The notes beneath the pieces were generated by a model, which saw only the letters and a list, made by a program, of their open reading frames with translations, searched no databases and was not told where the DNA came from. A stretch of 10,060 bases of DNA, from the NCBI GenBank assembly GCA_000438155.1, contig FR902974.1, positions 1 to 10,060 on the forward strand, read 5' to 3'. The position numbers and the translations under genes are program-made. The DNA is from Firmicutes bacterium CAG:95 (lineage in GTDB: Bacteria; Bacillota; Clostridia; Lachnospirales; Lachnospiraceae). Shown here in pieces: positions 1-7,223 of this stretch (positions are counted from its first letter, which is position 1; every line of letters starts with the position of its first letter).

Positions 1-55
1 CTCATAAGTGGGTGAAAGACCTTATGACCCCGACATCTAATATATTTTACAAATA

Positions 56-95
56 GAAAACTGTACCAAAGCCTACGTGCTCCAGTACAGTTTTC
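56..95 (-). terminator. Intrinsic terminator of the GH13 gene
   Basis: Bases 56-66 and 85-95 form a perfect 11-bp stem (GAAAACTGTAC pairing with GTACAGTTTTC) around an 18-base loop. Read on the minus strand, the stem is followed by TTTTCTATTTGT, a reasonable U-tract. It lies about 80 bases after the stop codon of the GH13 gene. This is the expected shape and place for a Rho-independent terminator. The plus-strand side also starts with TTTT, so partial bidirectional action is possible. Bases 1-55 show only a short inverted pair (CATAAG at 3-8, CTTATG at 21-26) and no gene I can support. Confidence 0.65.
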
Positions 96-176
96 CCGAA
101 TAGTTGCAATTACTTCATATCTATTTACATATTGATTTTATCTACGATCTGTTATTGCATATCTGATATCTGACCT

Positions 177-1499
177 CTACCGCTCCATCTTCCAAAATGC
201 AGCACTATAGGGAGGAAGCTCACTTCCACCACCAAAGTCATGTGGCTGTCCTGTGATCAGATCGGTCGCCATGCCACAGCCTGCATCAAAGTGGGCTGTG
301 AACGGTGCTCCATCGGCATTAATCGCTACCATTACCCGTTCGTGCCCGCTTGCACGTTCGAAAATGCACTGGCGGTTTGTAAGAAGAACCGAACGGAAGC
401 TCCCATAATTTAACGCCTCGGAATTCTTCTTTGCTTCGGCAAGCTTACTGATAAACTCAGACAATTCATTCCATTCCGGCTGTTCAAAGCAGGGACGTAA
501 CGCCGGATCGCCCTGGCTCTTATCTGCCCTGGTTCCCCATTCACTTCCATAATATACACAGGGAATTCCCGGCATGCCAAAGCACATTGCATAAATCAGT
601 GGAAGGTGCTTTTCATTGGATAAAATACTTGCGACTCTCGTCACATCGTGGTTATCCACAAAAGATAACAGATGCTTTCCTTTATAAAGTGTCCAGTTTT
701 CCGGTCCAAACTGACGAAGCAGGGAATGATTGATTTCAAACATATTCATGCTGTTAAAGCTTGAATACAATCCCTTATAGCATTCATAATTGGTTACGGA
801 ATGAAGCATGCTGTCATTCATCAGGCGGTTATAATCGCCATGAAGCATCTCTCCTAATAAGAAGAAGTCCGGCTTTTTCTCTGTTGTAAAGCTGCGAAGT
901 GTCCGTACAAAATTCTCATCCAGACAATAAGCCACATCCAGACGCAGTCCGTCAATATCAAATTCATCAATCCAATACTGCACGGCATCCAGAATATGAT
1001 GAACAACCTCACCGTTCTGAAGATTTAACTTCACCAGATCGTAATTACCTTCCCAGCCTTCATACCACAGACCATCATTATAATTGGAATTTCCACCCAG
1101 GTTGATATGAAACCAGTTCAAATAAGGAGAAGCTTCACGGTTCTTCAATACGTCCTGGAACTGATAAAAGCCTCGTCCCACATGGTTAAACACACCATCG
1201 AGTACTACGCGGATTCCATTCTCATGTAACCTCTGGCAAACCTCTTTAAAATCTTGATTGGTTCCGATCCTGACATCAATCTTCTTATAATCCCTGGTAT
1301 TGTATCCATGGGTATCGGATTCAAATACCGGGGAAAAATAGATGGCGTTGATTCCTAATTTCTTCATATGCGGAATCCATTCCTCCACCTTTTTAATCTT
1401 ATGTGTCTGCACACCATCATTCTCAAACGGTGCCCCACAAAATCCCAACGGATATATTTGATAAAATACGCTTTCATATGCCCAAAATCCAGTGCTCAT
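177..1499 (-). CDS. GH13 family alpha-glucosidase / cyclomaltodextrinase-like enzyme
   Basis: This is a 440-residue (beta/alpha)8 glycoside hydrolase that cleaves alpha-glucosidic bonds in malto-oligosaccharides or related alpha-glucans. All GH13 signatures are readable: region I DGVFNH (101-106), region II GLRLDVA with nucleophile Asp188, region III LLGEMLH with acid/base Glu217, and region IV FVDNHD with stabilising Asp285. The segment LVKLN (about 155-159) resembles the MPKLN motif of neopullulanase/cyclomaltodextrinase-type enzymes. There is no signal peptide, so it should act in the cytoplasm on imported oligosaccharides. Unlike classical cyclomaltodextrinases it starts directly at the catalytic barrel, without the extra N-terminal domain, and it has a short C-terminal beta domain. 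The ATG at 1499 follows AAGGGAG by 7 bases. The gene stands alone, with its own promoter and terminator. The family is certain; the exact substrate is not. Confidence 0.93.
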   Translation of the reverse strand: MSTGFWAYESVFYQIYPLGFCGAPFENDGVQTHKIKKVEEWIPHMKKLGINAIYFSPVFESDTHGYNTRDYKKIDVRIGTNQDFKEVCQRLHENGIRVVLDGVFNHVGRGFYQFQDVLKNREASPYLNWFHINLGGNSNYNDGLWYEGWEGNYDLVKLNLQNGEVVHHILDAVQYWIDEFDIDGLRLDVAYCLDENFVRTLRSFTTEKKPDFFLLGEMLHGDYNRLMNDSMLHSVTNYECYKGLYSSFNSMNMFEINHSLLRQFGPENWTLYKGKHLLSFVDNHDVTRVASILSNEKHLPLIYAMCFGMPGIPCVYYGSEWGTRADKSQGDPALRPCFEQPEWNELSEFISKLAEAKKNSEALNYGSFRSVLLTNRQCIFERASGHERVMVAINADGAPFTAHFDAGCGMATDLITGQPHDFGGGSELPPYSAAFWKMER

Positions 1500-1575
1500 G
1501 TGCTTTCTCCCTTCTTGTCTTTGGATTGTCCATAACCGGCTGATACCTTTACTATACGATTATTCATCCTGGTCA

Positions 1576-1581
1576 ATTATA
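1576..1581 (-). promoter_or_regulatory. Putative -10 element of the GH13 gene
   Basis: On the minus strand these bases read TATAAT, a perfect sigma-A -10 hexamer, about 77 bases upstream of the GH13 start codon. No good TTGACA-like -35 lies 16-18 bases upstream. The promoter would therefore be weak or activator-dependent, or the match could be chance in AT-rich DNA. Confidence 0.45.
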
Positions 1582-1647
1582 CACCTTTTTCTATTGACTA
1601 ATCCAGTATTTTTTCATTTTTAATGCATTTTCCCTTCAGAATTTTAT

Positions 1648-1662
1648 TGATAATAATTATCA
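1648..1662. promoter_or_regulatory. Perfect 7-1-7 Fur-type box
   Basis: The 15 bases TGATAATAATTATCA form a perfect 7-1-7 palindrome. They are identical to the Bacillus-type Fur consensus TGATAAT-N-ATTATCA; PerR and Zur boxes share the same architecture. The site is in the gap between the nuclease-helicase stop and the GH13 gene, about 65 bases upstream of the putative GH13 -10. No iron-transport gene is in the window. A chance palindrome in AT-rich spacer DNA remains possible. Confidence 0.45.
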
Positions 1663-1790
1663 TTAATCACATCAACTCAAAAGAAATCCCCCATTTCCAC
1701 ATAGTTATCCACAATGACATGCATGTCATAATTACTGATCTGCATAACTTTCCTGCAAAAATGTGATGTCACAATGACCATTCGGAAGGA

Positions 1791-4310
1791 TCATAGCCAT
1801 TCATCCCAGAATCGCTCGACATAATGACCGATTTCCTTAAGGGACACATCCTCATACTCCCTCCACTCTCTTGGAAACATTCTCTGATATGGTGTCGTCA
1901 GAAACCGTTCATCCAGAAGTGCCACAATGCCAATATCCTCTGCGGTACGGATCACACGTCCTGCTGCCTGCAATACCTTGTTCATCCCCGGATAGCGATA
2001 GGCATAGTCAAATCCGTTATCCCCCTGCCGGTCAAAATACTTCTTTAAAATCTCCCGTTCATTACATACCATCGGAAGTCCTGTGCCTACAATGATCGCA
2101 CCAATAAGCTGATCCTTCTTTAAATCAATTCCCTCACTGAAAATTCCACCTAACACGCAGAAGCCCAGAAGCGTTCGGTTTTCTTCGTATTCAATCTCCA
2201 TGTGGATAACTTCTTCGAGAAAGTTCTCTTTGCACGCCGGAGGGGCTTCCATTGGGAGCTCCGTTATCGGAAGCTCTATTCCCGGTAGCTCTGTTATCGG
2301 TAGTTCTGTGGAGAAAGCAGAAGAAATCTCCCGGGCAGATCTGCCGCCACCAAATCTCATCAGGAATTCCTCCCGGCTCTGCTCATTCATATATTCATCC
2401 TGCACAAGGCATTCCACCTGCTCATCGGCAAAATTCTCCTCATACACCTCAAGAACCTTCTTTAAAAAGGCATGGGAAGGAAAAAATACCATATAGTTTC
2501 CGGTCCGCATCTGAACAATCCGGTGCAGATAGGAAGCAATGTTATAATATTCACTCTCTGTTCTACGGCTGTATTTACTGGTTACATCATTGGCAATAAA
2601 CAGTCCCTTACGTCTTGCATCAAACACGGACTTCGCATAAACCTCATAATCCCCTTCGTCTGCACCAAGAAGCTGCTTATAATACCGGATCGGAAGCAGC
2701 GTTGCCGAAAACAACACACTACACCGTCCACGCATCATGCATTCTCTAAGATTCTTAGACGGGTTCACATTAAAAAGCTTCAGTTCGAAGCAGTTATCCA
2801 CCGTATATTGGGAATAAATTTCATAATGATCATCTAACAGCTCATGGATCATCAGAAAATGGGACAGCTTGAAATAAAATTCCAGCAGTTCCTTCCGGAT
2901 CGGGCTGTCTTCATGATCCTCCAGATAATGATCAATTGCTTCGGACAGTCGGATTACGCCCCGTACGAACGGTGCAATCTCCTCTTCCTCCCAGCATACA
3001 TACTCATCACACAACCGCTTTAATTCCAAAAGCTCCTTATTACACCTCTCCAGCAGACGGTAAATATGCAGATCGTAATCCTTCACGACCTTTTTTAGCC
3101 CCAGAAATTCCTCCTTCTGAAGCGTTGCACTGTACATTTCCCTTCCCCGGTCCACCAGATTATGCGCCTCGTCAATCAGGAAAATATAGTCTTCCCGCAC
3201 TCCTTCGGAAAAGAACCGCTTCAGATAGACATGTGGATCAAACAGATAGTTATAATCACAGATGATCATATCCGCAAACAGACTCATATCCAAACTCATT
3301 TCAAACGGACACACCTTATGGCGTGCTGCATATTCTTCGATCTTTTCACGGGAAAAGTTATCTTCATGGATCAGCAGATCATAGATCGCATCGTTAATCC
3401 GGTCAAAATGTCCCTTTGCATAGGGACAGTCTACGGGATTGCACTCGGTTTCCTCCATAAAACAGATTTTGTCCTTAGCAGTCAATGTAACCGACTTCAA
3501 ACGTAACATCTGTTTCCTTAACAACTCCAGCGTATCATTTGCCACCATTCTGGTAACGGTCTTGGCTGTCAGGTAGAAGATCCTCTGCCCTTTCCCTTCT
3601 CCCATGGCCTTAATGGAAGGAAACACCGTAGATATCGTCTTTCCGACTCCGGTCGGTGCCTCGATAAACAGCTTCTTCCTATGATAAATCGTCTGGTAAA
3701 CGTAAGTCACCAGATTCTTCTGCCCCTCCCGGTAAGGAAAAGGAAATACCAGCTGCTTAATCGACTGCTGTCTTAAGCTCTGCCACTCATACTGGAAATC
3801 TGCCCACCGTCGGTAGCTGTTGATGATTTCCATAAACCAGTTTTCCAACTCCCTGATTGTATATTCATAATGGAAATATTTCAGCTCCTCTGTTTCCATA
3901 TTACAATAGGTAATCCGGATCCGGATTGCCGAAAGTTCCTGCTGCTTCGCATAAAAATAAGCATAGCAGCTCGCCTGTGCCAGATGAACCTGCTGTGCTT
4001 CCTTAATCCGATGGATTTCCCGGTATGTCCCCTTAATCTCATCAATGGTCACCATATTTCCGTTACTTTCCGTCGCATCAATAATCCCATCAGCTCTCCC
4101 GTCAATCAGAATCCGGTAATTCTCCGTCTCATAAAGATACTGCAAAGAAACCTCCGCATGATAATCGGACCCCATTCTCCGCTGGATCATGCGGTGAATA
4201 CGGCTCCCCTCCTGCATGGCATTTTCCGGTGCCACAGCCTTTCGATTGTCAATATCTCCGGATCGTAAGATAAATTCTACCAGATTCCTTACAGAAATAT
4301 GTATATCCAT
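1791..4310 (-). CDS. PD-(D/E)XK nuclease fused to XPD/DinG-like Fe-S helicase
   Basis: This 839-residue fusion presumably processes DNA ends or structures in repair. Residues 1-180 look like a RecB/Cas4-type nuclease: a conserved EGSRIH segment (34-39), GRADGII with Asp74, TIDEIKG with Glu91 and Lys93, and a QxxxY motif (Gln112-Tyr116). From about 190 onward it is an SF2 XPD/Rad3-like helicase: Walker A EAPTGVGKT (217-225), four cysteines in the Fe-S position (283, 290, 295, 334), the LIDEAHN DEAH box (378-384), and motif VI QAAGRVIR near 781-788. All key residues are present, so it should be an active ATP-dependent 5'-3' DNA helicase, by family analogy. The ATG at 4310 follows AGAGGG by 8 bases. 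It has an unusual low-complexity insertion near residues 666-685. No partner gene is directly coupled; the HPr-like gene upstream is separated by a hairpin. Confidence 0.9.
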   Translation of the reverse strand: MDIHISVRNLVEFILRSGDIDNRKAVAPENAMQEGSRIHRMIQRRMGSDYHAEVSLQYLYETENYRILIDGRADGIIDATESNGNMVTIDEIKGTYREIHRIKEAQQVHLAQASCYAYFYAKQQELSAIRIRITYCNMETEELKYFHYEYTIRELENWFMEIINSYRRWADFQYEWQSLRQQSIKQLVFPFPYREGQKNLVTYVYQTIYHRKKLFIEAPTGVGKTISTVFPSIKAMGEGKGQRIFYLTAKTVTRMVANDTLELLRKQMLRLKSVTLTAKDKICFMEETECNPVDCPYAKGHFDRINDAIYDLLIHEDNFSREKIEEYAARHKVCPFEMSLDMSLFADMIICDYNYLFDPHVYLKRFFSEGVREDYIFLIDEAHNLVDRGREMYSATLQKEEFLGLKKVVKDYDLHIYRLLERCNKELLELKRLCDEYVCWEEEEIAPFVRGVIRLSEAIDHYLEDHEDSPIRKELLEFYFKLSHFLMIHELLDDHYEIYSQYTVDNCFELKLFNVNPSKNLRECMMRGRCSVLFSATLLPIRYYKQLLGADEGDYEVYAKSVFDARRKGLFIANDVTSKYSRRTESEYYNIASYLHRIVQMRTGNYMVFFPSHAFLKKVLEVYEENFADEQVECLVQDEYMNEQSREEFLMRFGGGRSAREISSAFSTELPITELPGIELPITELPMEAPPACKENFLEEVIHMEIEYEENRTLLGFCVLGGIFSEGIDLKKDQLIGAIIVGTGLPMVCNEREILKKYFDRQGDNGFDYAYRYPGMNKVLQAAGRVIRTAEDIGIVALLDERFLTTPYQRMFPREWREYEDVSLKEIGHYVERFWDEWL
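2255..2314 (-). repeat. Four 15-bp tandem units encoding ELP pentapeptides
   Basis: Four imperfect 15-base units (2255-2269, 2270-2284, 2285-2299, 2300-2314) are in frame within the helicase gene. On the coding strand each encodes a five-residue unit with core (T/I)ELP followed by I, G, I or M. The units sit in helicase domain 2 between a GGGRSARE stretch and the conserved GGIFSEGIDL segment. In relatives I know of, this link is a short charged loop. The repeats keep the frame and probably form an extended surface loop. Confidence 0.8.
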
Positions 4311-4360
4311 ACTATTTTCCCTCTGGATTAATTTTTATTATGAGCTTAGTGCTCTACGTA

Positions 4361-4409
4361 AATTGACTCCCATAAAAGATCGTACGTCATCTTCTTATGG
4401 GAGTCAATT
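4361..4409 (-). terminator. 15-bp perfect hairpin after the HPr-like gene
   Basis: AATTGACTCCCATAA (4361-4375) is perfectly complementary to TTATGGGAGTCAATT (4395-4409), with a 19-base loop that contains the palindrome CGTACG. It lies 62 bases past the HPr-like stop and 51 bases before the helicase start. The U-run on the minus strand is short (TTT), so a terminator or a folded leader for the helicase are both possible. A second, AT-rich 10-bp stem (4435-4444 with 4466-4475) overlaps the HPr-like stop codon. Confidence 0.5.
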
Positions 4410-4471
4410 GAATAAATTTTAATTTTATATGATTCTGATAATTAATTAGTTATTTTAATTTCTCCTAATTA

Positions 4472-4699
4472 TCAGCATGCTACAGCCAGATGATTTAAAA
4501 ACTGTTCGAACTCGCTGTCATAACCATTGCAAGTTACCGTCAACGTCTTTGTCAGATCAAGTCCTAAGACACCGACAATAGATTTTGCATCTACTACAAA
4601 GCGATTGTACGAAACATCAATATCAAAGCTGCATTTCGTTGCTGCATTTACAAATGCCTTTACGTCATCGGGACGTAACATGATTTTGCGCTGCATCAT
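4472..4699 (-). CDS. HPr-family protein lacking the active-site histidine
   Basis: This 75-residue protein has the HPr fold: the stretch CSFDIDVSYNRFVVDAKSIVG aligns with HPr residues around 29-49, including the Ser46 neighbourhood AKSI (here Ser40). The HPr active site LHARP is replaced: by ungapped alignment, the His15 position is Arg9, in MLRPDD. It therefore cannot accept phosphate from enzyme I at that position. A Crh-like regulatory role through the serine is possible but only inferred. An upstream GTG at 4708 is in frame but lies inside the Shine-Dalgarno AAAGGTGA (4705-4712), so ATG at 4699 (or 4696) is preferred. A possible promoter is TTTACA (4780-4785) with GATAAT (4759-4764), at a short 15-base spacing. 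Sugar-transport genes are absent nearby; the neighbours are DNA-repair genes. Confidence 0.85.
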   Translation of the reverse strand: MMQRKIMLRPDDVKAFVNAATKCSFDIDVSYNRFVVDAKSIVGVLGLDLTKTLTVTCNGYDSEFEQFLNHLAVAC

Positions 4700-4722
4700 A
4701 TCGATCACCTTTACTTTCTTCT

Positions 4723-4741
4723 AAACTATAAACAATAGTTT
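4723..4741. promoter_or_regulatory. 7-bp inverted repeat in the HPr-like leader
   Basis: AAACTAT (4723-4729) and ATAGTTT (4735-4741) form a perfect inverted repeat with a five-base spacer. It lies between the putative promoter and the Shine-Dalgarno site of the HPr-like gene. The position suits an operator or a small 5' leader hairpin. The sequence is AT-only apart from one C/G pair per arm, so chance is a real alternative. Confidence 0.3.
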
Positions 4742-4801
4742 CTTTATTTCCATAAAAGATTATCACTCCATTTTTCATTTGTAAAGTGAAATCCCTGCGT
4801 T

Positions 4802-5587
4802 TCAAAAAGTTTTCACATTTTGTCGGAACTCTGTCATATACTCCCGATAACGAAGTGGCAACATGTTCAATTGCAACGTCGGATTTTCCCGTTCTTTTAT
4901 TGCTATTGTATGAAAAAAAGCGGCAAACAGTTCGCTATACTGCTTTTCTTTATCAGAAACGGTATACTTAATTTTATCCAATCCCACCGGATTGTATACA
5001 AGATACCAGTCTTTTTTTGCTTCATGGAGTGCAAAAATGTTACGTTTCACGTCGTGAATCACAAAATTTTCCAGCGGAAGGCGATCTGCAAAGTGCGGCA
5101 TCAGAAAAGTTATGATGTTATTCTTCGGGCCAATCTGTGCATACAGAATTCCACCTTCCAGCTCTTCAAAACGTAAGAATTCCTTGTGAAAATGGATCTC
5201 TTTACCAACATTCCTGGCCATTACGAATGTGCGGTATACTCCCGGATCCCGCAGATCATTCAGTAATGTGAAGCCAAGCTTGTCTGAAAGCCCATGAACA
5301 ATCGTCCTCAAGATTGCTTCTGCCTTATCCTCCTCATGCGAAGCAGCCACCTCACAAAGTGAAAAATAAGCCTCCATGCCAAAGGTCTTCATGACTCTTG
5401 CCACTACCTTTTTGGTCTTCTCCTGATCGGGCACACAGTTCTGGTACTGTGCAAACAGCCGGTAATTATCTTCTTCCCTTGTCAGCAGATGCACCCGTTC
5501 AAGAGGCTGCTTCCATAAATATGCATCATATACTCCTGTGAAAATCCCTTCCAGTGAATCCTCACAAATGAGATAGTATTCTTCCAT
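4802..5587 (-). CDS. TIGR03915/DUF4130 family probable DNA metabolism protein
   Basis: This 261-residue protein matches the TIGR03915 family, the usual partner of the TIGR03916 radical SAM protein. The opening MEEYYLICEDSLEGIFTGVY is typical. The middle part (HFHKEFLRFEEL, followed by GGILYAQIGPKNN and MPHFADRLP) is the conserved DUF4130-like core. In some relatives this protein is fused to a uracil-DNA glycosylase domain, which gives the guess that the pair works in DNA repair; the activity is not proven. The start is ATG 5587, which has AAGGAAG five bases upstream. An upstream in-frame ATG at 5623 lacks such a site. It lies 89 bases after the radical SAM gene, with no clear terminator between, so both are probably co-transcribed. 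No membrane or export signal is visible. Confidence 0.88.
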   Translation of the reverse strand: MEEYYLICEDSLEGIFTGVYDAYLWKQPLERVHLLTREEDNYRLFAQYQNCVPDQEKTKKVVARVMKTFGMEAYFSLCEVAASHEEDKAEAILRTIVHGLSDKLGFTLLNDLRDPGVYRTFVMARNVGKEIHFHKEFLRFEELEGGILYAQIGPKNNIITFLMPHFADRLPLENFVIHDVKRNIFALHEAKKDWYLVYNPVGLDKIKYTVSDKEKQYSELFAAFFHTIAIKERENPTLQLNMLPLRYREYMTEFRQNVKTF

Positions 5588-5676
5588 ATTGTCTTCCTTC
5601 GATCTGTCTTTTCTTATACACATATACGCTTATATACATATTCTGTCAGAGCTTCCACACATGTTTTAAAATTCCT

Positions 5677-7090
5677 TCATCCTGTGCTCTGTAAACCACT
5701 TCCTGCTATTCCAATTCCCTGCTTCCACTGCAACACCTGCCCATCATCGAATAAGGATAACTGCCGGTAGGTCATTCCATCCTGATCAAAGGGCAGCTTC
5801 TCCTTCGGATCAATGAGATTCCTCGTGATATAATCCTCATCCATCTTCGTTGGATACATCATACGGCCGCTGCAGGTAATGAAATACAGGGCGCGTTTCA
5901 GAACAACACCGATCTTTTTGAGATCTTCAAAACTTAAGTTACCTGTTCTCCTTGCCTTCACAATGCGTTTCGCACTCGTCACACCGATTCCAGGCACACG
6001 CAGGATCATCTGATAGTCTGCGCGGTTAATCTCCACCGGAAACTGCTCCAGATGCTGCAACGCCCAGTCTGCTTTCGGATCCAGCAGAATATTAAAATTG
6101 GGTCGTTGTTCACTTAACAGCTCCTTAGCCTCAAATCCGTAGAACCGCAGCAGCCAGTCTGCCTGATACAGCCTGTGTTCCCGCAGCAATGGCGGGCCCC
6201 CCGTGTTCCCGCAGCAATGGCGGTCCTCCCGGCAGGGCCGGAAGATCCTTATCCTCATTCACACTCACAAATGCTGAATAATAGACGCGCTTTAAATCAA
6301 ATTTGCGATACAGACTCTCCGCTACCATCATGATCTGATAGTCATTCTCCGGCGTTGCTCCCACGATCATCTGCGTGGACTGTCCACCCGGAACAAAGCT
6401 TCCTGCATGCCGGTATGCCACAAGTTCGTTCTTATTCTGTGCAATCCCCTGCTGAATCATCCGCATGGGGCCCAGGATATTCTTCCGGTGTTTATTCGGA
6501 GCAAGTGTCTTAAGACTCTCTGCCGTTGGCAGCTCCAGATTCACACTCATGCGGTCTGCCAGCATCCCAAGGCGTTCAATCAGCATAGGATCTGCACCCG
6601 GTATCGCCTTCACATGAATATAGCCCTGAAAGCGGTAAACGGTGCGAAGCTTCAAAATAGCTTCACATATTAATTCCATCGTGTAGGTCGGACTCTGAAT
6701 AATTCCGGAGCTTAAGAACAATCCTTCAATATAATTCCTCCGGTAAAACTCTATCGTCAGTTCACAGATTTCATCCGGTGTAAAGGACGCTCTCGGTACA
6801 TCATTGGATCTGCGGTTAATACAATACTTGCAGTCGTAGATACACTCATTCGTAAAGAGAATCTTCAAAAGAGAAATACAACGTCCATCCGAGCTGAAGC
6901 TATGGCAGATTCCGGCACTCTCGGTATTCCCGATGCCTGTTCCATCACCCTTCCTGCCAACGCCACTGCTGCTGCAGGAAACATCATACTTCGCCGCATC
7001 CGACAGAATCTTAAGCTTTTCTTTCACAGACATCTGTTCTTTTTGATAAATCTGCAGGCTCTCCTGCTTCGGAACAACAAAATTCTCCAT
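5677..7090 (-). pseudogene. DNA modification/repair radical SAM protein (TIGR03916), frameshifted
   Basis: Two overlapping frames together give one TIGR03916-type radical SAM protein. The N-terminal part ends genuinely at residue His296 (about 6203). It carries the radical SAM triad CIYDCKYC (Cys83, 87, 90), an early conserved DVSCSSSG segment, and a TIM-barrel core. The second frame resumes near 6201 and carries RLYQADWLLRFYGF, a helix-hairpin-helix DNA-binding segment (VPGIGVTSAKRIV, encoded about 5955-5993) and a clamp-binding-like QLSLF (5749-5763). The switch coincides with a 28-base tandem repeat. Without it the protein would be about 460 residues, near family size. As read, the first frame runs into a 23-residue spurious tail. 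ATG 7090 is chosen for GAGG six bases upstream. ATG 7138 (preceded by AAGGGA) and Met 7033 are alternatives. Expression is probably SOS-controlled. It may be a true mutation, a switchable repeat, or a sequencing error in a six-base G run. Confidence 0.85.
6175..6230. repeat. 28-bp tandem duplication breaking the radical SAM frame
   Basis: Copies at 6175-6202 and 6203-6230 share 26 of 28 bases; both begin GTGTTCCCGCAGCAATGGCG on the plus strand. In their own frames both encode GGPPLLREH, but 28 is not a multiple of three, so the second passage is read out of frame. Copy 6175-6202 contains a run of six C (6197-6202). Removing one of these would give a 27-base unit and restore the frame. The two substitutions between copies then become synonymous glycine-codon changes. 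Confidence 0.9.
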
Positions 7091-7176
7091 AATATACCTC
7101 GATGAATCATACCACTTCCTAATGATCCCTGAGATCATTTTCCCTTATACAGGGCGACTTAAAAGCAATCCAAAGG

Positions 7177-7185
7177 ATCACCTCC
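7177..7185 (-). promoter_or_regulatory. Orphan strong Shine-Dalgarno in the radical SAM leader
   Basis: On the minus strand these bases read GGAGGTGAT, an almost full complement to the 16S rRNA 3' end, about 39 bases before the first in-frame ATG (7138). The only starts at a fair distance are TTG codons: one gives a 4-codon frame, another a 7-codon frame ending TAA before 7138. It may drive a tiny leader peptide or be a standby ribosome site. No real gene can be assigned to it. Confidence 0.35.
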
Positions 7186-7223
7186 CGAAATGGCATTCAT
7201 GGTTCTGAATAACTTCTCATTCA

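Larger units (their letters stand above)
1500..1790. other. Intergenic gap with palindromes, no gene
   Basis: No ORF with a usable start is present. Besides the promoter and Fur-type box, the gap holds a perfect 16-bp palindrome ATGACATGCATGTCAT (1714-1729) and a TGTGA-TG-TCACA inverted pair (1762-1773). Read on the minus strand, that pair is followed by TTTTT, which could be a very weak terminator for the helicase gene. A single DnaA-box-like TTATCCACA lies at 1705-1713. No promoter or gene pointing along the plus strand is evident. Confidence 0.5.

Noticed and set aside
1705..1713. DnaA box TTATCCACA as part of a replication origin
   Set aside because: Only a single box in the gap, others occur inside coding sequence, and no dnaA/dnaN neighbours or AT-rich unwinding array is present.
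1762..1773. CRP/FNR-like site TGTGA-TCACA
   Set aside because: The half-sites are separated by 2 bases instead of 6, so it does not fit the family geometry.
1824..4268. Several plus-strand ORFs of 70-130 codons opposite the helicase gene
   Set aside because: They are antisense shadows of a strongly recognisable gene and show no domain or ribosome site of their own.
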